Positions 8,292 to 17,571 of a stretch of 64,000 bases of DNA are shown piece by piece (within the stretch, counting starts at the first letter, position 1; every line of letters starts with the position of its first letter). The notes beneath the pieces are model-generated. The model had not been told where the DNA came from. It did no database searches and saw only the letters and a program-made list of their open reading frames with translations. Source of the stretch: JAHDDW01 sp964648795 (lineage in GTDB: Bacteria; Actinomycetota; Acidimicrobiia; Acidimicrobiales; SZUA-35). The stretch spans positions 8,421 through 72,420 of the forward strand of contig CAZYMB010000010.1 in the NCBI GenBank assembly GCA_964648795.1, in the 5' to 3' direction. The translations under genes and the position numbers were made by a program.

Positions 8292-8863
8292 CCGGTAAAT
8301 TTGCTGTACAGCCGGCCCATTAATGTAAGCACTACGGCAGTACCTACACCCGCTGCGGCAACTAGTAAGAAACGGTTGTCTACATCGCTTCCTATGTTCC
8401 AGCTGTGGACTCCCCCGAGAATCCAGATAGCAAACGCACTTAGATGAATACTGTGCCAAAGCTTCTTGGGCAGCTTGTCTTTGATTCTGGAACTTAGGTC
8501 AACAACTATGACGAGCCAAAAGGCTATGGAACCTAGCGTTAGCCAGATTACGTCATCCTCAAGAAAGCTTTCTTCGAAGCTAGCTAGAAATGGGGCAAGC
8601 GTTTGTAACTCACTAAATGCCACGAAATCATCCAGGTAAAGCCCCAGTAGGTGAAAGATTAACAGCACTAGCGTTGTAGAACTTAAAAATTTATGAAGGT
8701 CTTGGAGCCAAGGAAATGACGGCCTTGTTCCGAGTAGTCGAGACGACGTCAGCATGCCGGTGATGAGCATTCCTGACAAAGTGAACATCGAAACTATGCC
8801 CGTGGTACGAACGATGAACCACCAGATTTGATCACTAAAGCCATCTATTGATTGTGCCAACAC
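8288..8863 (-). CDS. Ferric reductase-like transmembrane haem protein
   Basis: The 191-residue protein has about five or six membrane helices. It contains paired histidines on successive helices: DLHKFLS plus IFHLLGLY, and LWHSIHLS plus GGVHSWNIG. This is the pattern of b-type haem binding in the ferric reductase-like/MsrQ-like domain. There is no FAD or NAD domain, so it would be a membrane electron conduit only. It follows the ApbE flavin transferase gene by 26 bp in the same direction, which suggests a joint extracytoplasmic redox role. The probable start is GTG at 8863; a stronger start is not visible. Confidence 0.82.
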   Translation of the reverse strand: MLAQSIDGFSDQIWWFIVRTTGIVSMFTLSGMLITGMLTSSRLLGTRPSFPWLQDLHKFLSSTTLVLLIFHLLGLYLDDFVAFSELQTLAPFLASFEESFLEDDVIWLTLGSIAFWLVIVVDLSSRIKDKLPKKLWHSIHLSAFAIWILGGVHSWNIGSDVDNRFLLVAAAGVGTAVVLTLMGRLYSKFTG

Positions 8864-8889
8864 CTGACCAATGTTAGTTGGTTAAACGT

Positions 8890-9780
8890 CTAGGTGTTTG
8901 AATGAGTCTGAAAGTCTGAGATTTGGCCGAAAGATAAAACTTCGCCGTCTGTTAGAGCCGCTCCTGAGCAACCATAAGTTTTGGCGATGCTATCAAGCCC
9001 AGCTTCTCCCTGAGCGATACATAGCTTGACTAGTATCTCGGCTTTAGCTGCACTGTCGGTTAGAACACTGACAGCTTGTAGATCTTGAGCTAGCTCTCCC
9101 CCGGTATTTGGATCTCTAAGATGGCTAACTTGACTATCTGGTCCTTGCCAATTTCGCTTTAGAACAGACGATGTAGCAACAGCCCCAGAATTGATGGCAA
9201 CTCTCATAGCTTGCTCACCTAGCTCAAGAGTAATGGCTGTGGTTTCTGACGGATCAGCCGTTATCACCCGCATATCTCCGCCAATATTTACAATCACTTG
9301 GCTAGGGCTAAATCGAGCTAGTTCTTCTGCGACCAGGTCTGCTGCGAAACCTTTGCCGATGCCACCAAAATCAAGTTGGCCATCTACGAGTTGTAGCGAA
9401 TTAAGGCTTTCATAAACTTCCAATGCGCCAGTGCCTGGAACAAACTCCGGACTCGGCACGCTTTCAATTTGGTCGAAGTTTTTGTCATAGCCAGCAAGGT
9501 CGGTTCGCACAAACGGGCTGAAGATTCCACTAGTGGCTTCCATTGCGGCCAGACTGAGTTTGGCCAGTTCTAGAGTCTCGCTACTAACAACTACCAAACT
9601 GCCTAGGTTCCGGTTTATTTTAGATACCTCAGAGTCGTCTAAAAATCGTGACCACATTTGTTCAAGGGTTTCAATCCGATTCTTGGCATAGGCTACTGCT
9701 TGTTCTGAATCTCCTGGAGCCGTGACAGTAACATCGACATCGGTGCCCATAGCGGCGAACGAGATTGTGGTCGTGCCCAA
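8890..9780 (-). CDS. apbE: FAD:protein FMN transferase
   Basis: The 296-residue protein matches ApbE, which moves FMN from FAD to a Thr or Ser of a target protein with Mg2+. Visible features: SFAAMGTDVDVTV near the N-terminus, the flavin-site segment LDFGGIGKGFAADLVAEEL (about 155-175), VNIGGDMRV, and a downstream INSGAVATSS with the metal-site region. No clear signal peptide is seen, unlike periplasmic homologues, so the site of action is uncertain. It is 2 bp after the small anchored protein at 9783-10115 and before the ferric reductase-like gene. A classical FMN-binding-domain target is not encoded nearby, which makes the small neighbour a candidate target. Confidence 0.93.
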   Translation of the reverse strand: MGTTTISFAAMGTDVDVTVTAPGDSEQAVAYAKNRIETLEQMWSRFLDDSEVSKINRNLGSLVVVSSETLELAKLSLAAMEATSGIFSPFVRTDLAGYDKNFDQIESVPSPEFVPGTGALEVYESLNSLQLVDGQLDFGGIGKGFAADLVAEELARFSPSQVIVNIGGDMRVITADPSETTAITLELGEQAMRVAINSGAVATSSVLKRNWQGPDSQVSHLRDPNTGGELAQDLQAVSVLTDSAAKAEILVKLCIAQGEAGLDSIAKTYGCSGAALTDGEVLSFGQISDFQTHSNT

Positions 9781-9782
9781 AT

Positions 9783-10115
9783 TTAGCTTGCCCTACTGCT
9801 GCGTACTCTTGCTGGAGTCGCCTCGGTAGTTGGAGGAGCTGGCTCAACAGCCTCAGTAGCTGGAGCTGCAGGAGTGTTGGTTGGAGGGGTAGCCGCCGGA
9901 GCATTCGGATTGTTCGTCGCTGGTGTAGCTGTACCTTGTAGGTCTAGGCTTGGCGTTTGCGCCGAGGTTGCAGCTGGAATTAGTGCTGTCGAGTAGTCAA
10001 CGGTTTCCACAGCGTCTTCTAAAACAGCGGCTCCGGTGATGACCGTGATGCAGGCTGTCAGCCAACCCATCATCATTCGGGCGCCTCTTGCTGGGTGTTT
10101 TTTAAACTTAATCAT
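9783..10115 (-). CDS. Small membrane-anchored Ala/Pro/Thr-rich protein, possible ApbE target
   Basis: The 110-residue product has a basic start (MIKFKKHPARGAR), one hydrophobic helix (MMMGWLTACITVITGAAVL) and then a short external segment that becomes a Pro/Ala/Thr-rich linker to the end. The ATG overlaps the stop of the VirB4-like ATPase gene by 4 bp, and it ends 2 bp before apbE. The external part contains DLQGTAT, which resembles, loosely, the D-x-x-S/T-G-A-T site that ApbE flavinylates; the G and T are swapped relative to the usual order. I do not recognise a family. Function unknown. Confidence 0.6.
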   Translation of the reverse strand: MIKFKKHPARGARMMMGWLTACITVITGAAVLEDAVETVDYSTALIPAATSAQTPSLDLQGTATPATNNPNAPAATPPTNTPAAPATEAVEPAPPTTEATPARVRSSRAS

Positions 10116-11827
10116 CGATCAACCCCCGCAATTCGGTCGGTGTTATAGAGCTCTTCTTCTATAGGTAACAAGACAACTTGGATTGGTAGTCCAGTCTTTG
10201 CACCTGTTTTTATCATAAATCGGCCTCTGCCTGGGTGTGCTTCGTTACCCGCCCATGAAGATGGGGATTGCCAAGAGGTCAATAAGCCTTGTTCTTTCTG
10301 GCTTAAAGGCATTACTTGCGAGATAGCTTGGGCTTCCCTTGGTGACATTCCGCCAAGGATGATAGTGCCAGAGCGTTCAATCAAACCACGTGCTTTCTTG
10401 CGGTCTTGTTCAGTTGGAAGTGCTTCGAGATCATCCAGAGAGTGAGTAACCATTACTTGAGCCATACCTCTTGAGCGATTCACTCTTGTTAGTGCATCGG
10501 CACGATCAACTAAGCCGGGGGCTCCTCGCAGAGCTCGCCATAACTCATCTAGTACAGCAATGTAATCTCGAGCAGGTTCTAGACCAGCTTCACTAAGCGC
10601 CATCTGTGCATCTACGACACCAAAGCCATAAGCCCACACTGCGAGCATGGCAGATGAGATGATGTTCTCTTCTCCTGACCTTGCTAGTGCAGATATGTCT
10701 ATTTCAATCGCTGGTGCATCAAGGTTGATTGGCTGAGTAGTCGGCCCGTCGAAGATACCTTTAAAGGTTCCCGTGAGTAGTAGCGATAAGGTTTGGCGAA
10801 GTTCTTTAGATTCAACCTTGAACGCACCCTTATTCTCAGATTCTGCAGCGGCCACGACTGTATCTGGAGCGTCACGTAGCAGCTCAAGAATGTCTTGTAC
10901 CGTTGGCGACTCGATCCCCTTGGCATCTAGGTGACGAATGGAAGCCGCCAACATGACTTCTTCACCCGGGCTTACCGGCGTGCCACTGCGGCCGACTTCA
11001 CATATCGCTACTAGTAGGGCGAGTCGGCGACCGTAAGCATCTGCTTCTAGCTCGTCTGCCTTTTCAGCGAAACCCGCATCCCTTAACCTGACTGATGCAG
11101 CCTTGATCGGGCCAGCGTCTAGTGGGTTAATAACGTCTAGCCCTCTGCCCATGCGAATAACTTGGCCGCCGAGAGCTTCGATTACTCCTGGATAGTCAGG
11201 TTTTACATCGCCAAGAATAATTGGAACTGCTCCGAAACCACTCATGCCGGTGATGAGGCGTTTAACTAAGGCTGATTTACCACAGCCTGGTTGGGCAACC
11301 ATGAAGATTCCAGGGTTGGTTGCCATGCCGTGTTGTACCCAACGGAATGGATCCATACATACGATTTCGCGATTCAGTAAATGCAAGCCTACTGGGACAC
11401 CAATCTTTGGTGAACCAGAGCCCGCAACGAATGGAAATAGACCGCATGCTTGTGTGGTAGGGGCAGATAATCTTGTGCCAGCGTCGACGTGTCCAACACG
11501 GCCAGCAACTTGCTCTCTCCAGCCCCATGAAGGAGCAACCGAGTCATCTTTTAAATCGTCCCTATTGTAAGCCTTATTTGAGTTTGTTGCAGCTACCTCA
11601 AGCTCTTCGAGTTCCTCTGATTGCTGAAGCTCATTTTCAGGTGCGGGCAATTTCATATCATCGCCAGGACGTGTTGGTTCATGGTCTTTGAGCTTTAGCC
11701 CGTCGTCAGGAAGCGGTGGCAACACTTCCACTTTGACTGGTAGAGGAGCTAGTTTTTGTGTAGGCCAAGCAGAGTCATCTAAATCCTGGTCATCAAACAT
11801 TTCTGATTCGGAGAATGCGTCTGTCAT
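10112..11827 (-). CDS. VirB4/TraC-like secretion ATPase
   Basis: The 571-residue cytoplasmic ATPase has a long acidic N-terminus (1-100), then GLFPFVAGSG (about 129-138), a Walker A motif AQPGCGKSALVKRL (about 178-191), a Walker B-like YIAVLDELWRAL, and a downstream RSRGMAQVMVTHSLDDL arginine/sensor region. These fit the ATP-binding half of VirB4/TraC proteins paired with SCO6880-type proteins in actinobacterial conjugative elements. The usual large N-terminal VirB4 domain is mostly absent. It follows the SCO6880-like gene in the operon and couples (ATGA) to the small anchored protein. It probably powers assembly or transport by the membrane complex encoded around it. Confidence 0.85.
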   Translation of the reverse strand: MTDAFSESEMFDDQDLDDSAWPTQKLAPLPVKVEVLPPLPDDGLKLKDHEPTRPGDDMKLPAPENELQQSEELEELEVAATNSNKAYNRDDLKDDSVAPSWGWREQVAGRVGHVDAGTRLSAPTTQACGLFPFVAGSGSPKIGVPVGLHLLNREIVCMDPFRWVQHGMATNPGIFMVAQPGCGKSALVKRLITGMSGFGAVPIILGDVKPDYPGVIEALGGQVIRMGRGLDVINPLDAGPIKAASVRLRDAGFAEKADELEADAYGRRLALLVAICEVGRSGTPVSPGEEVMLAASIRHLDAKGIESPTVQDILELLRDAPDTVVAAAESENKGAFKVESKELRQTLSLLLTGTFKGIFDGPTTQPINLDAPAIEIDISALARSGEENIISSAMLAVWAYGFGVVDAQMALSEAGLEPARDYIAVLDELWRALRGAPGLVDRADALTRVNRSRGMAQVMVTHSLDDLEALPTEQDRKKARGLIERSGTIILGGMSPREAQAISQVMPLSQKEQGLLTSWQSPSSWAGNEAHPGRGRFMIKTGAKTGLPIQVVLLPIEEELYNTDRIAGVDR

Positions 11828-11919
11828 CGCCCGCCAACCTTAGTTTCGCCTATATCCATTGTACCTCAGTATTAGGGGCCTGGGAATTGCAGGTTAGATG
11901 CTTTAGTAGTCTAAAAGGC

Positions 11920-13392
11920 CTAGAAAAAGCCCTTGTTAATCTTGTAGGCAGGATGTATTCCAGCAGATAGGCCCGCATAAAAGACTGCTGCCTGAGAACA
12001 AGTTGCTTCTCTTAGAGATACTTTTGCCTGGGCAGCACGAGATTTGATGTCAGTTTTAGCGTCATCTAGCAGTGACTCATCAGGCACAGTTACAGTAACG
12101 AACATGGAAAGGTCACCGAACCCTGCTCCTCTTGCTTCTTCTTGGGCGGCTAGTGTTGCGAACTCTCGATCAACTTTTTGACGTTGAGTTTCATTTTGTG
12201 GCGATTGGTTGAGCAGCATACGTTTAGCATCCAACGCTGTGCGTTCTTGTTCTAGCTTTCGTGAAACTGCCGCCGGATCAGACGGCTCGTAGATGAGTGT
12301 TACCTTCTTCGGGTAAGGCCCGGGGTTCACCAAAGGTCCAAGTATTGTCGCTGGAACCGGTGAGCGTGGACCGTTGTTCCATACCCATGACACTGATGCT
12401 CCGGTGTCATGGAGGAAGTGGTTTCGTTCTTCTCGGGTTACTCGTGGTCCGGCCTGTGACCAACGCATTGGGCTTACGCCTTTTAGCATGCCTTCGACGA
12501 TTGTGTCTTTAGCCGAACGGTCAAAGCTTGTTTTCATGCGAGCACTTAAGTCAGCGGGTGAAGCACGGTGGATTGCGCTTAATCCGCAAGCACTCAAACG
12601 TGATTCTAAACCGTAAAGTAGCCGAGAGATCTCGGCTACTTTACCGCCGATTGCCTTTTTTCGTGCTGGACCTTTGTTGGGGTTGAATGTTATAGAGATT
12701 CGTGTCTCGACATATGATGCCTGATCCACACCAAGATTACCAAGGCTTGTTAACACGTCGTAAGCGTGTACGGAGGCGCTTGGAACAAGTGAACGTCGGA
12801 GGTTCTCAGTAACTGTTGCGCCACCTTCGTTAGCGCTATCTACGGTTACAGTCACGTATTCAATTTGTGGTTCGCTGGCGAGTGAAGCCATAAATTGGTG
12901 CCACTGGGCCACCCAAATGTTAAACACATCGTCATCGGCCAACTGTGGAGACTGAGAGTTGCAGATGAATGTAGTAGTTAAGAAGTCATTTGACTGGTCC
13001 CAAACGATTCCCCACTCACTAAACCCATCTCTACGACCAAGGAGTCGAGTGGGAGCAAGTAAGCCTGGAAGCTTCAGGCGCTCACCTGGACCTAAGGGCT
13101 CGCCTTGTAAGTGTTTGTTGCGGTAGTCAAGAAATTGTCGTTTACGAGCGGTATAGAATCCAAACTCTCTACGGAGACGATCAACACCAGACACTCCCCC
13201 AAACTTTGTGAGCACTAGAGCAGCTAAGAGAAATAGAGGCGCCGTCACAAACAACGTAGTAGGTCGACGACCAGCCACAATGAGGATAAGAAACAGAGAA
13301 CCAGCGAGAGCAATGGTCTCGTTTTGGCTAAACCCAAAGAACCCTAGGCCCTTCTTGACTCTCCACCCTGAATATAATGCTTGTTCTGTCAT
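11920..13392 (-). CDS. SCO6880-like conjugation/secretion membrane protein
   Basis: About 490 residues from the ATG at 13392, chosen over an upstream in-frame start because AAGGGG lies 6-7 nt before it. Two membrane helices occur near the N-terminus (about 25-65), then the RREFGFYTARKRQFLDYR stretch and a long soluble domain with repeated alpha/beta segments (SNDFLTTTFIC, EYVTVTVDSAN, SMFVTVTVPDE). This is the organisation of the SCO6880 family found with VirB4-like ATPases in actinobacterial integrative elements. A charged coiled-coil (AAVSRKLEQERTALDAKRM) lies near the C-terminus. It ends 92 bp before the ATPase gene. No nuclease motif is visible. Confidence 0.82.
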   Translation of the reverse strand: MTEQALYSGWRVKKGLGFFGFSQNETIALAGSLFLILIVAGRRPTTLFVTAPLFLLAALVLTKFGGVSGVDRLRREFGFYTARKRQFLDYRNKHLQGEPLGPGERLKLPGLLAPTRLLGRRDGFSEWGIVWDQSNDFLTTTFICNSQSPQLADDDVFNIWVAQWHQFMASLASEPQIEYVTVTVDSANEGGATVTENLRRSLVPSASVHAYDVLTSLGNLGVDQASYVETRISITFNPNKGPARKKAIGGKVAEISRLLYGLESRLSACGLSAIHRASPADLSARMKTSFDRSAKDTIVEGMLKGVSPMRWSQAGPRVTREERNHFLHDTGASVSWVWNNGPRSPVPATILGPLVNPGPYPKKVTLIYEPSDPAAVSRKLEQERTALDAKRMLLNQSPQNETQRQKVDREFATLAAQEEARGAGFGDLSMFVTVTVPDESLLDDAKTDIKSRAAQAKVSLREATCSQAAVFYAGLSAGIHPAYKINKGFF

Positions 13393-13408
13393 GCCAACCC
13401 CTTGGTTC

Positions 13409-14782
13409 TTAAATTGTAGGCTTATGTTCTTTGGTGTCACTGCTTCCGAAGCCGACCGTGGCTATCGGTGGCTCGTTGTTTGGTCCATTCGGACCGCCTG
13501 ATCCCGGACGAGGCGCTGGACCTACTTCTGGAGGATTAGACTTAGGTGGGTCTGGATCTTTCTTGTCCATTTGTGTTACCCAACCAATAGACATGTTCAC
13601 CTTGGTCACAAAGTCATTGAGACTTTTTGAAGTTGCTATAAACACAACGGACTCGGACGCAAGCTCACCAAATATTTCTGGAACGCTATTCACAGCTGCT
13701 TGAGCAACTTCATGTGCGTGACTAGGGTTATTAAAGGTAAAGCCTTTTCTGTTAAGAATGCTTGCTACACCATGTGATATGCGAGGATTTGCGATTGCCA
13801 GAACTTGTTGGGTAGTATCCTGAGGACTCCCTGGTCTCACAACATGACGAATAAGAAGCTCCTGAGCAGTATGGCCTTTTTGTAGCACGCCATCGCTAAT
13901 CAAGTTGTGTGAGGCACCGTCAAACATGTTTAAGCGAGCCTTCACTTTTGCCTGAAGAGTCTTTGGTATAGCTTCATAAGTTCTAAAGTTATTACTAACT
14001 ACCGTTGGAATCTCGAGGTCAATATCGGGATGAAAGTCAATCAATAATTCATTCAGGTCTGTTTGTGACATTTCATCATTGAACAAGGTTGTTCCAACGA
14101 AAGCTAACCCACTAATAAAACTGGCTACTCCAGCGTAAACACCAGGGAATAGTCTGAGCGTCATAGCGCTTCCCTCATTAATGTTACTTAGTGTTCCTCT
14201 TGTAAATAGATAGTGGTGAGCGAAGTTAGCGATGCTATCGCCAAATATACCGCGAGCTATAGGGGACTTTATTACCCAGTTTCCAATTCCGCTTAGAGTG
14301 CCTGCTGTGATTTGGTTGTAGAACAAGAAAGCTAAAGCGAGTGGAGCCACAGTACCAACAAATGCTAGACCCTTACCAGCTTTTGTTGTTCGGTCAAATG
14401 TCGTTGGTTTCATTCCTAGCCAAGTTTCGCCAAGCCCCAGTCTTACTTGTTGTACAGGTTGGCGTCGAGCAGCCCAGGCACGCCTGAAGCCAAAGTCTGA
14501 AATGGACATACTTCCCGCAGTACCTAGAAAAAAGTATCGCTTAGGGTTAAACCAACGCAGTTTAGTGACGGATAGATGATTTTCTTTACGAGGTAATACG
14601 TTTGCAATCCAACGCCCTGCAACAACGGCCACGCTGGTACTAACTATTGCAAGTCCTGCTGGCCCAGGAGCGACAAGAAACCAAGTTAGGGCAGGCAATG
14701 CAACCCTGATTGTTGCCCGCAAGAAACGCCATAATTGTTCAGGAACTGTCTTTGCTATCCATTTACCAAGTGTTTTAAGCAT
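13409..14782 (-). CDS. Unknown membrane protein of the conjugation-like operon
   Basis: The 457-residue protein has two membrane helices near the N-terminus (about 25-62) and further hydrophobic segments at about 140-162 and 212-235. The middle (about 240-400) is soluble and has no motif I recognise; the last 55 residues are a Pro/Gly/Asn-rich tail (PPEVGPAPRPGSGGPNGPN). It lies between the VirB6/TrbL-like and SCO6880-like genes: it starts 11 bp after the former and its end nearly abuts the start of the latter. Position and topology suggest a structural component of the same membrane complex. No named family can be assigned. Confidence 0.6.
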   Translation of the reverse strand: MLKTLGKWIAKTVPEQLWRFLRATIRVALPALTWFLVAPGPAGLAIVSTSVAVVAGRWIANVLPRKENHLSVTKLRWFNPKRYFFLGTAGSMSISDFGFRRAWAARRQPVQQVRLGLGETWLGMKPTTFDRTTKAGKGLAFVGTVAPLALAFLFYNQITAGTLSGIGNWVIKSPIARGIFGDSIANFAHHYLFTRGTLSNINEGSAMTLRLFPGVYAGVASFISGLAFVGTTLFNDEMSQTDLNELLIDFHPDIDLEIPTVVSNNFRTYEAIPKTLQAKVKARLNMFDGASHNLISDGVLQKGHTAQELLIRHVVRPGSPQDTTQQVLAIANPRISHGVASILNRKGFTFNNPSHAHEVAQAAVNSVPEIFGELASESVVFIATSKSLNDFVTKVNMSIGWVTQMDKKDPDPPKSNPPEVGPAPRPGSGGPNGPNNEPPIATVGFGSSDTKEHKPTI

Positions 14783-14793
14783 TGTTTCCTTCC

Positions 14794-16737
14794 TTAGCTA
14801 GCATCAAATACTGCGTCTGGGTTGTTCCAGTCCAGTTCGTCATAACCATCGAGAGTCGCAGACTCACCACTGATACTGCGACCAAGATTTTTTCCGGCAA
14901 CTGTTCCGGCTTCTATGGCGGTGAACATACCCATAGGGGTAAGTGTTCCCCCACTCTGCGGAATAATGGCGCGGCCTTGTCTTGGGTCACCTGGAGAGTA
15001 CTCAATCTTGCCTTCAAACGGCTTACTGCCTCCAGTACCAGGAATACTTACGCCCCCACCAGAACCACCAACAAATGGGAACAATCCAGAACCATGGATG
15101 CCCTGAGCTTGCAATCGAGCCACGGTTAATGGTCTTCCGCTTTGCACGTGGTGGTCACCAACGATGTTTGGACCACGTTGATCGTAGTAGCGTCCAGCAG
15201 CAACGTGAGCCAGGCCAGAAATAGGGTTACCTGATGCTAAGCCTCCTATGAACGCACCTGTTCGACTAGGGGCGCCGGGGCTAGGTGGAGGTAACTCGCC
15301 CGGAGCGAGTGTGTACTTGAAGGCACCCTCATCTGATCTAAATCCAGCCAAGGTTGCAAGCCTGGCATAGTCAGAAGCAACGTCAGCTGCAGGGTTCTCC
15401 TGAGAACCACCAACACCAGCGAAAGCAAAGACTCGCATTGCGGCTGTGATTGCGAACGGTAAAAGCGCTAGACCAATAAAGCCCAAGGTGCGACCGAGAC
15501 CTTCATCAGAGAGGACTAGCTGCGAGATTAGAAGAAGGCCAGAAGCTAGAACAGGCTTGTAAGCAAAGATCACAAGAATGACCCTGACCAGTCTCATCAG
15601 CCAAGGACGAGTTGACTTGGTGAATTGTCCTGCAGCCGCAAACGGAATCAGCCCGACCATGAATATTGCCGCTACTTCTTGTAGCAGGACCATCAGGCGG
15701 ATAACAAAGCCCGAGAACAGTAGTACTCCCATAAGAATTGGAGACAGGATTGATAGTGACGTATTGAATACAAAGACATCAAACAATGCGTCCTCAAACT
15801 CGAGAATGTTCTGTGGGTCGCTGAATTGGTTTTCGAGAATAACTCCGGCAAACGCTTCTAGAGCATTTCTAGCGATGAATGCTATTGGAGTGGCAACTGC
15901 ATAAGCCAATGCAACCACAATAAGGCCACGGATTATTACTGCCAAACCTTGGTGCTTCTGAAGAATTATTAGCCTTACGCCTTGCCACATTAAACCAAGC
16001 ACCAGCAGAGCGATAGCCGCCAACGCATATGTATCGCGAGTTTCTTCAGCAAAATCGAATGAAACTAACGGTTCGCCTTCTATCCCCAAGGTCTGTTTAA
16101 AGTTGTCTGTGATATTGGTGCAACGAGTCGGCGTTAAGTCGCAATCAACTACTGGGCTAAGTCCATTCTGACCTTCAGCGCAACGGTCAGCATCTGCAAT
16201 GCTGGCGTCATCAGATGAATATCCAACAAAGGTCTCTAGAAATAGTCTAAAGAATGAACGGTTGATACTCGACAACGTTCCATCGATCGAAACTCCGACT
16301 CCACCAGGATTACAAATCTGCGCTATCTGGTCTCGTCGAGCTGCCAATTCTTCTTGTGCATCGACGGTCGTTCCTTCTCGTACAGCTGTTAAGACTATGC
16401 TGAGACCCTCGTTAATACAGATCGTATAGTCTCTGCCTGAACGGTTGAGGCAGCCGTCAATTACCCGTTCATCAATCTCCGAGTTGGTTGGGACTCCAAG
16501 GTTGGTTCCGTTAGCGCTGTTGTATTCAGCAATTTCACTCGCTGCAGCAGCATAAACTGGCTGAGGGTCCGCTGGTTCGTCGGCGTTACTTCGTTCGAAT
16601 TCCTGCACATCGAAGAATTCCCATGGGTCAGTGTTTGTCTGCCCAAACGCAGGAGAAGAAAGCAAGAAGATTGAGCCAACCACAAGGACTATAGGTACAA
16701 GTATTTTTATAAGAGAAAACCTGGATATAGTCTGCAC
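14794..16737 (-). CDS. VirB6/TrbL-like polytopic membrane protein with signal peptide
   Basis: The 647-residue protein starts (GTG, with GGCGG upstream) with a signal peptide ending near SSPAFGQTNT. An external domain of about 200 residues with several Cys follows (DGCLNRS, YTICINEG, DCDLTPTRCTN). From about 235 to 450 there are six or more membrane helices, then a Gly/Pro-rich cytoplasmic tail with GSGLFPFVGGSGGG. This matches TrbL/VirB6-type inner-membrane components of type IV secretion systems. It is the first gene of a leftward operon leading to the SCO6880-like protein, VirB4-like ATPase, ApbE and ferric reductase-like genes. Confidence 0.78.
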   Translation of the reverse strand: MQTISRFSLIKILVPIVLVVGSIFLLSSPAFGQTNTDPWEFFDVQEFERSNADEPADPQPVYAAAASEIAEYNSANGTNLGVPTNSEIDERVIDGCLNRSGRDYTICINEGLSIVLTAVREGTTVDAQEELAARRDQIAQICNPGGVGVSIDGTLSSINRSFFRLFLETFVGYSSDDASIADADRCAEGQNGLSPVVDCDLTPTRCTNITDNFKQTLGIEGEPLVSFDFAEETRDTYALAAIALLVLGLMWQGVRLIILQKHQGLAVIIRGLIVVALAYAVATPIAFIARNALEAFAGVILENQFSDPQNILEFEDALFDVFVFNTSLSILSPILMGVLLFSGFVIRLMVLLQEVAAIFMVGLIPFAAAGQFTKSTRPWLMRLVRVILVIFAYKPVLASGLLLISQLVLSDEGLGRTLGFIGLALLPFAITAAMRVFAFAGVGGSQENPAADVASDYARLATLAGFRSDEGAFKYTLAPGELPPPSPGAPSRTGAFIGGLASGNPISGLAHVAAGRYYDQRGPNIVGDHHVQSGRPLTVARLQAQGIHGSGLFPFVGGSGGGVSIPGTGGSKPFEGKIEYSPGDPRQGRAIIPQSGGTLTPMGMFTAIEAGTVAGKNLGRSISGESATLDGYDELDWNNPDAVFDAS

Positions 16738-16890
16738 TTTGCCGCCTTGTGAGTTATCCGCTCTATATAAAATTGTAGCGACTGAAATTCGAATCTAACC
16801 CCTTATTACAAATAGATTTTGCCTAGGTTTGTTTTGTCTCTCAACCTGTACACTTGGAACTTGGCGGCACACGGCGAAAGGCGAGCCAAA

Positions 16891-17268
16891 ATGGTATTAG
16901 TTCAAACTCCAGAAGAGATTGAAGCAGCACGAGAGGCAGCTCAAGACGCTGCAGAAGTTCTGTCTGGTGCAAATGGCAGAATTGCTGAAAGCTTCAGGCC
17001 TGACGCAAGCGCTGGTCAAGAACAGGGAGTAGCCACCTCGATCACTAATGTGTTCTCGGATGCGATCAATGTTCTTAGCTTTATAGCTATTGGTCTTGGC
17101 GTACTAGCAGTTGTTCTAACCGGTATATACATCATCAGTGGTGTTGCTGCCAATAATTCAGGTAACGCAGCCGCTAACCTTCGCAGAGTCATCTGGGTTC
17201 TTGGTGGACTAGTAGTGGTCTTCGCAGCTGTACCAATCGTTAGTCTTGCTCTAAGCATTACAACATAA
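16891..17268 (+). CDS. VirB2/TrbC-like two-helix protein 1
   Basis: About 125 residues from the ATG at 16891, chosen because AAAGGCGAG precedes it; the frame is open upstream to 16819 but without a good signal. An acidic helical N-terminus (PEEIEAAREAAQDAAEVL) is followed by two membrane helices (VLSFIAIGLGVLAVVLTGIY and VIWVLGGLVVVFAAVPIVSL) joined by a Gly/Asn/Ala loop (AANNSGNAAANLRR). This is pilin-like VirB2/TrbC architecture. It begins a plus-strand cluster diverging from the VirB6-like operon, and two similar genes follow within 20 bp and 3 bp. Confidence 0.7.
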   Translation: MVLVQTPEEIEAAREAAQDAAEVLSGANGRIAESFRPDASAGQEQGVATSITNVFSDAINVLSFIAIGLGVLAVVLTGIYIISGVAANNSGNAAANLRRVIWVLGGLVVVFAAVPIVSLALSITT

Positions 17269-17287
17269 GAACTTGAAGGGGTCAGTT

Positions 17288-17569
17288 ATGCCTGACTTTC
17301 ACCTAATAGCTCAAACTAACTGTTCAACTCTGGGCGACGATACAGATCGATTTAACTGTGAGATATCACGGATAATCGATATCTTGTCGTTCTTATCGAT
17401 TCCACTTGCTGTTGGGTCGGTGCTGGTGGTCGGGCTTATATTAATTGCTAGTGTAAATAACTCGAATGGTTCTCTAGCTGCTCATACCATTAAGAAAATG
17501 ATCTTGATTGCCATTGGGTTAAACATTGTCTTCAATGCACATCTAATCGCAAGACTGGTAGTGCTATAG
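17288..17569 (+). CDS. VirB2/TrbC-like two-helix protein 2
   Basis: About 93 residues from the ATG at 17288, which has GAAGGGG 7 nt upstream; an earlier in-frame start is less likely. The short N-terminus has two Cys (TNCSTLG and FNCEISR). Two helices follow (ILSFLSIPLAVGSVLVVGLI and MILIAIGLNIVFNAHLIARL), with an ASVNNSNGSLAAHTIKK loop. The segment IDILSFLSIPLAV is nearly the same as in the next gene (LDLLSFISIPLAV), so these two are recent paralogues. The pilin-like role is inferred from shape and the conjugation-like neighbours. Confidence 0.7.
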   Translation: MPDFHLIAQTNCSTLGDDTDRFNCEISRIIDILSFLSIPLAVGSVLVVGLILIASVNNSNGSLAAHTIKKMILIAIGLNIVFNAHLIARLVVL

Positions 17570-17571
17570 CC

